From Hyphomicrobiales bacterium (lineage in GTDB: Bacteria; Pseudomonadota; Alphaproteobacteria; Rhizobiales; Methyloligellaceae): a stretch of DNA of 45,358 bases. The translations under genes and the position numbers were made by a program. Below, piece by piece: positions 43,090 to 45,358 of the stretch (the first letter of the stretch is position 1; each line of letters begins with the position of its first letter). Where the stretch lies: positions 1-45,358 of the forward strand of contig JAJFHO010000219.1 in assembly GCA_021775575.1 (NCBI GenBank), written 5' to 3'. The notes beneath the pieces were generated by a model, which did not search any database, was not told the DNA's origin, and saw only the letters and a program-made list of their open reading frames with translations.

Positions 43090-43321
43090 TATCGCCTCCG
43101 TCCGTTCGATTTGCGATGTGAGGATTGTGTCAAACGATTCCCCGTTTGTCTAATCCTTGCGGGAAAAACTGTGTCGGAGCGTTAGTAAACCGTTGCCACA
43201 CGGCTTGGAATTCCAACGATTTGGCTGTCTTGCATGCGGCAATCTTGCGCGGAACAGGTTTCGCCGCAATACTTCGCGCTGCAGGGCGTAACGGTCGGGA
43301 ATCAGACAAAAGGCGGGCGGA

Positions 43322-43528
43322 ATGGACAGGGAGGAGGAATTGGAGCTCAGGGAGACCCTGGCCAGGCTCAAACAGGAGCACCGGGACCTGGACGGCGCGG
43401 TTGACATATTGGAACAGTCGGGGCGCGCCGATCAGCTGCAATTAATAAGATTGAAAAAAAAGAAGCTCCACATCAAGGACGAGATCACACGGATCGAGGA
43501 TCAGCTCCTGCCCGATATCATCGCCTGA
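43322..43528 (+). CDS. YdcH family protein (DUF465), copy 2
   Basis: 68 residues, with LKQEHRDLDGAVDILEQ and LQLIRLKKKKLHIKDEITRI, the same DUF465 hairpin as copy 1 but diverged. Site GGCGGGCGGA precedes the ATG. Two DUF465 genes in the purE neighbourhood are common in related genomes. It converges on the GGDEF gene, 13 bp away. Confidence 0.9.
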   Translation: MDREEELELRETLARLKQEHRDLDGAVDILEQSGRADQLQLIRLKKKKLHIKDEITRIEDQLLPDIIA

Positions 43529-43541
43529 ATACAGGTCTGCC

Positions 43542-44282
43542 CTAAGGCGCATCGGCGGCTTGCGCCCCGCGCGCGCGGCGTTTCATTTTGCCCTGATACA
43601 TCGCCCGGTCGGCACGATCGATAATCTTCCGCACCGTATCGTCAGGGCGCAGCCCGGTTGTGCCGGCCGTCACCCCGAGCCATATTTCCTGTCCCTGAAA
43701 GGCCGCCGGTTCGCGCGAAACCTGCTCTGACAGCTGCGCCGCTTTTGCCTCGGCCGCGGCGATGTCTGCATGGTGCAAAACAAGGGCGAACTCATCTCCG
43801 CCGAGCCGCCCGACCAGATCGGAGCGGCGGACGTTAAGAAGCAGAATCCCGGCAAAATGCTTCAATGCAGCGTCGCCGCCGGCATGGCCGTAGCGATCGT
43901 TGACACTCTTGAAGTCATCGAGATCGAGATAGATCAACGCCACATTGGTGCCATAGCGCTTCACATAGGCCAGCGTGCGCTCCAGCTCACGTTCGAATCC
44001 TCGCCGGTTCAATACCGGTACGAGCGGGTCTTCATCGGCCATGTCCTCCAGTTCCAAGACCCGCTCATTGGCGGCAACGAGTTCATCCTTGAGCCGGTCG
44101 AGCTCATCCACCAGCTGCATCACCGCAGAGCGCACTTGCGGCGGCATGTCTTCGCCCGAAAGTCCGGGTATGGCCTGCGGAGCGCTCGCGGATACGCGCT
44201 TGCGCCGTTCATTGTTGCGGAGCCGGGCTTTTTTGTTCTTGGCTTTCGAGCCGGGGAGGCCTTTGGCTTGGTTTCCAGTCAT
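43542..44282 (-). CDS. GGDEF-domain diguanylate cyclase
   Basis: 246 residues, soluble. The N-terminal 45 residues are basic and disordered, then a coiled coil (about 49-82) leads into the GGDEF domain (about 85-240). The active site GGDEF is intact (residues 161-165, RLGGDEFALVL), as is the metal-binding Asp in YLDLDDFK. The inhibitory RxxD site is present (R152-D155). It should make cyclic di-GMP from GTP and be product-inhibited. The DPLVPVLNRRGF start varies from the usual D-LT-x-LxNRR. No sensor domain, so regulation may come through the coiled coil. Divergent from purE. Confidence 0.93.
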   Translation of the reverse strand: MTGNQAKGLPGSKAKNKKARLRNNERRKRVSASAPQAIPGLSGEDMPPQVRSAVMQLVDELDRLKDELVAANERVLELEDMADEDPLVPVLNRRGFERELERTLAYVKRYGTNVALIYLDLDDFKSVNDRYGHAGGDAALKHFAGILLLNVRRSDLVGRLGGDEFALVLHHADIAAAEAKAAQLSEQVSREPAAFQGQEIWLGVTAGTTGLRPDDTVRKIIDRADRAMYQGKMKRRARGAQAADAP

Positions 44283-44450
44283 GTAGCCATTTCAATAGGT
44301 GTTGTTGCAGCTCCTGGACGTCACCCTTGATGCCGGATGAGCGTTAACATTTGGTTCACTATGTTGCCTTTGGCGACGTGATCGTCTTGTAAAGCGCCAC
44401 ACCACCCCTATAATCGCGCGCTTTCTCATATTCCAGAAAGCGCGATTCGC

Positions 44451-44948
44451 ATGAGCAACGCAACGTCACTCGTCGGCATTATCATGGGCAGCCAGTCGGA
44501 CTGGTCCACGATGAAGCGGGCAGCCGAACTTCTCGACGCGCTTGCCGTTCGCTACGAGACCCGGATCGTTTCAGCGCACCGTACGCCTGACCGGCTTTAC
44601 GATTATGCAAAAAGCGCGAAAAACCGCGGCCTGAAGGTCATTATCGCCGGCGCCGGCGGCGCGGCGCATCTGCCGGGCATGACGGCGGCAATGACGCCGC
44701 TTCCAGTGCTCGGCGTCCCCGTTCAAAGCAAGGCGCTATCGGGCCAGGACAGTCTATTGTCCATCGTCCAGATGCCGGCCGGCGTGGCCGTCGGAACCCT
44801 TGCGATCGGCGAAGCCGGCGCCGCGAATGCGGGCTTGCTTGCGGCGCAGATTCTGGCTCTTGGCGACAACGCGCTGGCAAAACGTCTCGACGCCTGGCGC
44901 AAGGAGCGCAGTGACGCGGTCAAAGAGATGCCTTCCGACGATGGCTGA
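44451..44948 (+). CDS. purE: N5-carboxyaminoimidazole ribonucleotide mutase
   Basis: 165 residues, class I Pur[18 protein letters not shown] at the N-terminus, [12 protein letters not shown] with the catalytic His, [14 protein letters not shown] and [20 protein letters not shown]. It moves the carboxyl group from N5-CAIR to CAIR in purine synthesis and works with PurK, whose start overlaps its end by 8 bases. The upstream gap is shared with the GGDEF gene. Confidence 0.97.
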   Translation: MSNATSLVGIIMGSQSDWSTMKRAAELLDALAVRYETRIVSAHRTPDRLYDYAKSAKNRGLKVIIAGAGGAAHLPGMTAAMTPLPVLGVPVQSKALSGQDSLLSIVQMPAGVAVGTLAIGEAGAANAGLLAAQILALGDNALAKRLDAWRKERSDAVKEMPSDDG

Positions 44949-45358
44949 GACAGCACTTCCGCCCGGGTCGACCATCGGAATTCTCGGCGGCGGACAGCTG
45001 GGCCGGATGCTGGCGACAGCGGCCGCCCGGCTCGGCTTCGAATGCCGGATCTTCTGCGAGAAACCGGACGCGCCGGCATTCAGCGTCGCGTCATCGCATG
45101 TCTGCGCGCGCTATGACGATCTGGAGGCTGTTCGCCGGTTCGCCCGTGGCTGCGGCGTCATTTCCTTTGAGTTCGAGAATGTCCCGGCCGAGGCGCTTGC
45201 GACCGCGGGCCAGCTGGCTCCGGTTTCCCCCTCCCCGCGCGCGCTGGTGACCACGCAGGACCGGCTCACGGAGAAGGCGTTTCTGGACTCTCTTTCGATA
45301 CCGGTGGCGCCCTACCATGCTGTCGCCGGCGTCGAAGACCTCGACGCGGCGCTCGAAG
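44941..45358 (+). CDS. purK: N5-carboxyaminoimidazole ribonucleotide synthase, 5' part
   Basis: The first 139 codons are in the window; the gene runs off the right edge. Rossmann-like pre-ATP-grasp domain with [31 protein letters not shown], and [14 protein letters not shown], then the start of the ATP-grasp lid ([11 protein letters not shown]). PurK uses ATP and bicarbonate to make N5-CAIR from AIR. The ATG overlaps purE by 8 bases, so it is translationally coupled. Confidence 0.96.
   Translation, partial: MAETALPPGSTIGILGGGQLGRMLATAAARLGFECRIFCEKPDAPAFSVASSHVCARYDDLEAVRRFARGCGVISFEFENVPAEALATAGQLAPVSPSPRALVTTQDRLTEKAFLDSLSIPVAPYHAVAGVEDLDAALE

Noticed and set aside
44345-44356. TTAACATTTGGTTCAC as CtrA site before purE
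   Set aside because: The second half reads TTCA rather than TTAA at 7-base spacing, so only one half-site is present.

Overview
The window reads as chromosome of a high-GC alphaproteobacterium, most likely Hyphomicrobiales (Rhizobiales) or a close relative. The evidence is the gene content: RcdA (DUF1465), TrcR (DUF1013), DUF4164 next to ZapA, a 6S RNA between zapA and the 5-formyltetrahydrofolate cyclo-ligase gene, a cysteine-poor L31, class I FBP aldolase followed by a ThiE-like gene, YdcH/DUF465 proteins near purEK, and two palindromic intergenic repeats of the kind common in this order. No rRNA, tRNA, CRISPR, transposase, integrase or plasmid function was seen.

Layout. 1-3.8 kb: tail of a TPR protein, then a minus-strand unit of a citrate-synthase-like lyase, an acyl-CoA ligase, a small dimeric-barrel protein and YebC. 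4-6.7 kb: a small helical protein behind a perfect CtrA-type box, then a minus-strand housekeeping unit (DUF4164, zapA, 6S RNA, 5-FCL, YmdB-type phosphoesterase). 6.9-16 kb: a plus-strand run of gap, amidase, unknown secreted protein, glutamine amidotransferase-like protein, class I aldolase, ThiE-like, SEL1 protein, EF-P and inositol monophosphatase, closed by a strong terminator. 16.2-20.9 kb: an envelope module of a MotA/TolQ-like channel and MotB/OmpA-like stator with overlapping genes, converging on a periplasmic metacaspase/SEL1 protein and a small OmpA protein. 21-28 kb: ABC exporter, zinc-ribbon/TerB-like protein, L31, RcdA, a possible 28-residue small protein, DUF1192, quinone oxidoreductase, metaxin-like GST and TrcR.

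28-31 kb: a plant-type asparaginase followed by an AT-rich island of about 1.8 kb. The island carries one large orphan gene (29500-30834) that is plainly foreign in base composition. By eye it combines a V4R-like ligand-binding fold with a C-terminal helical HEPN/Abi-like region. This is my best candidate for something undescribed.

31-45 kb: accessory metabolism: SDR, universal stress protein, DMT transporter, a TetR regulator divergent from a secreted alpha/beta hydrolase with three matching operator palindromes, propionyl-CoA synthetase, a TauE-type transporter, a DmdB-like acyl-CoA ligase, a Gly/Tyr-rich secreted protein, tartrate dehydrogenase with AzlCD, two YdcH proteins, a diguanylate cyclase, and purE with the start of purK at the window edge.

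All calls come from reading the sequence. Family names rest on recognised motifs and order, not on searches.
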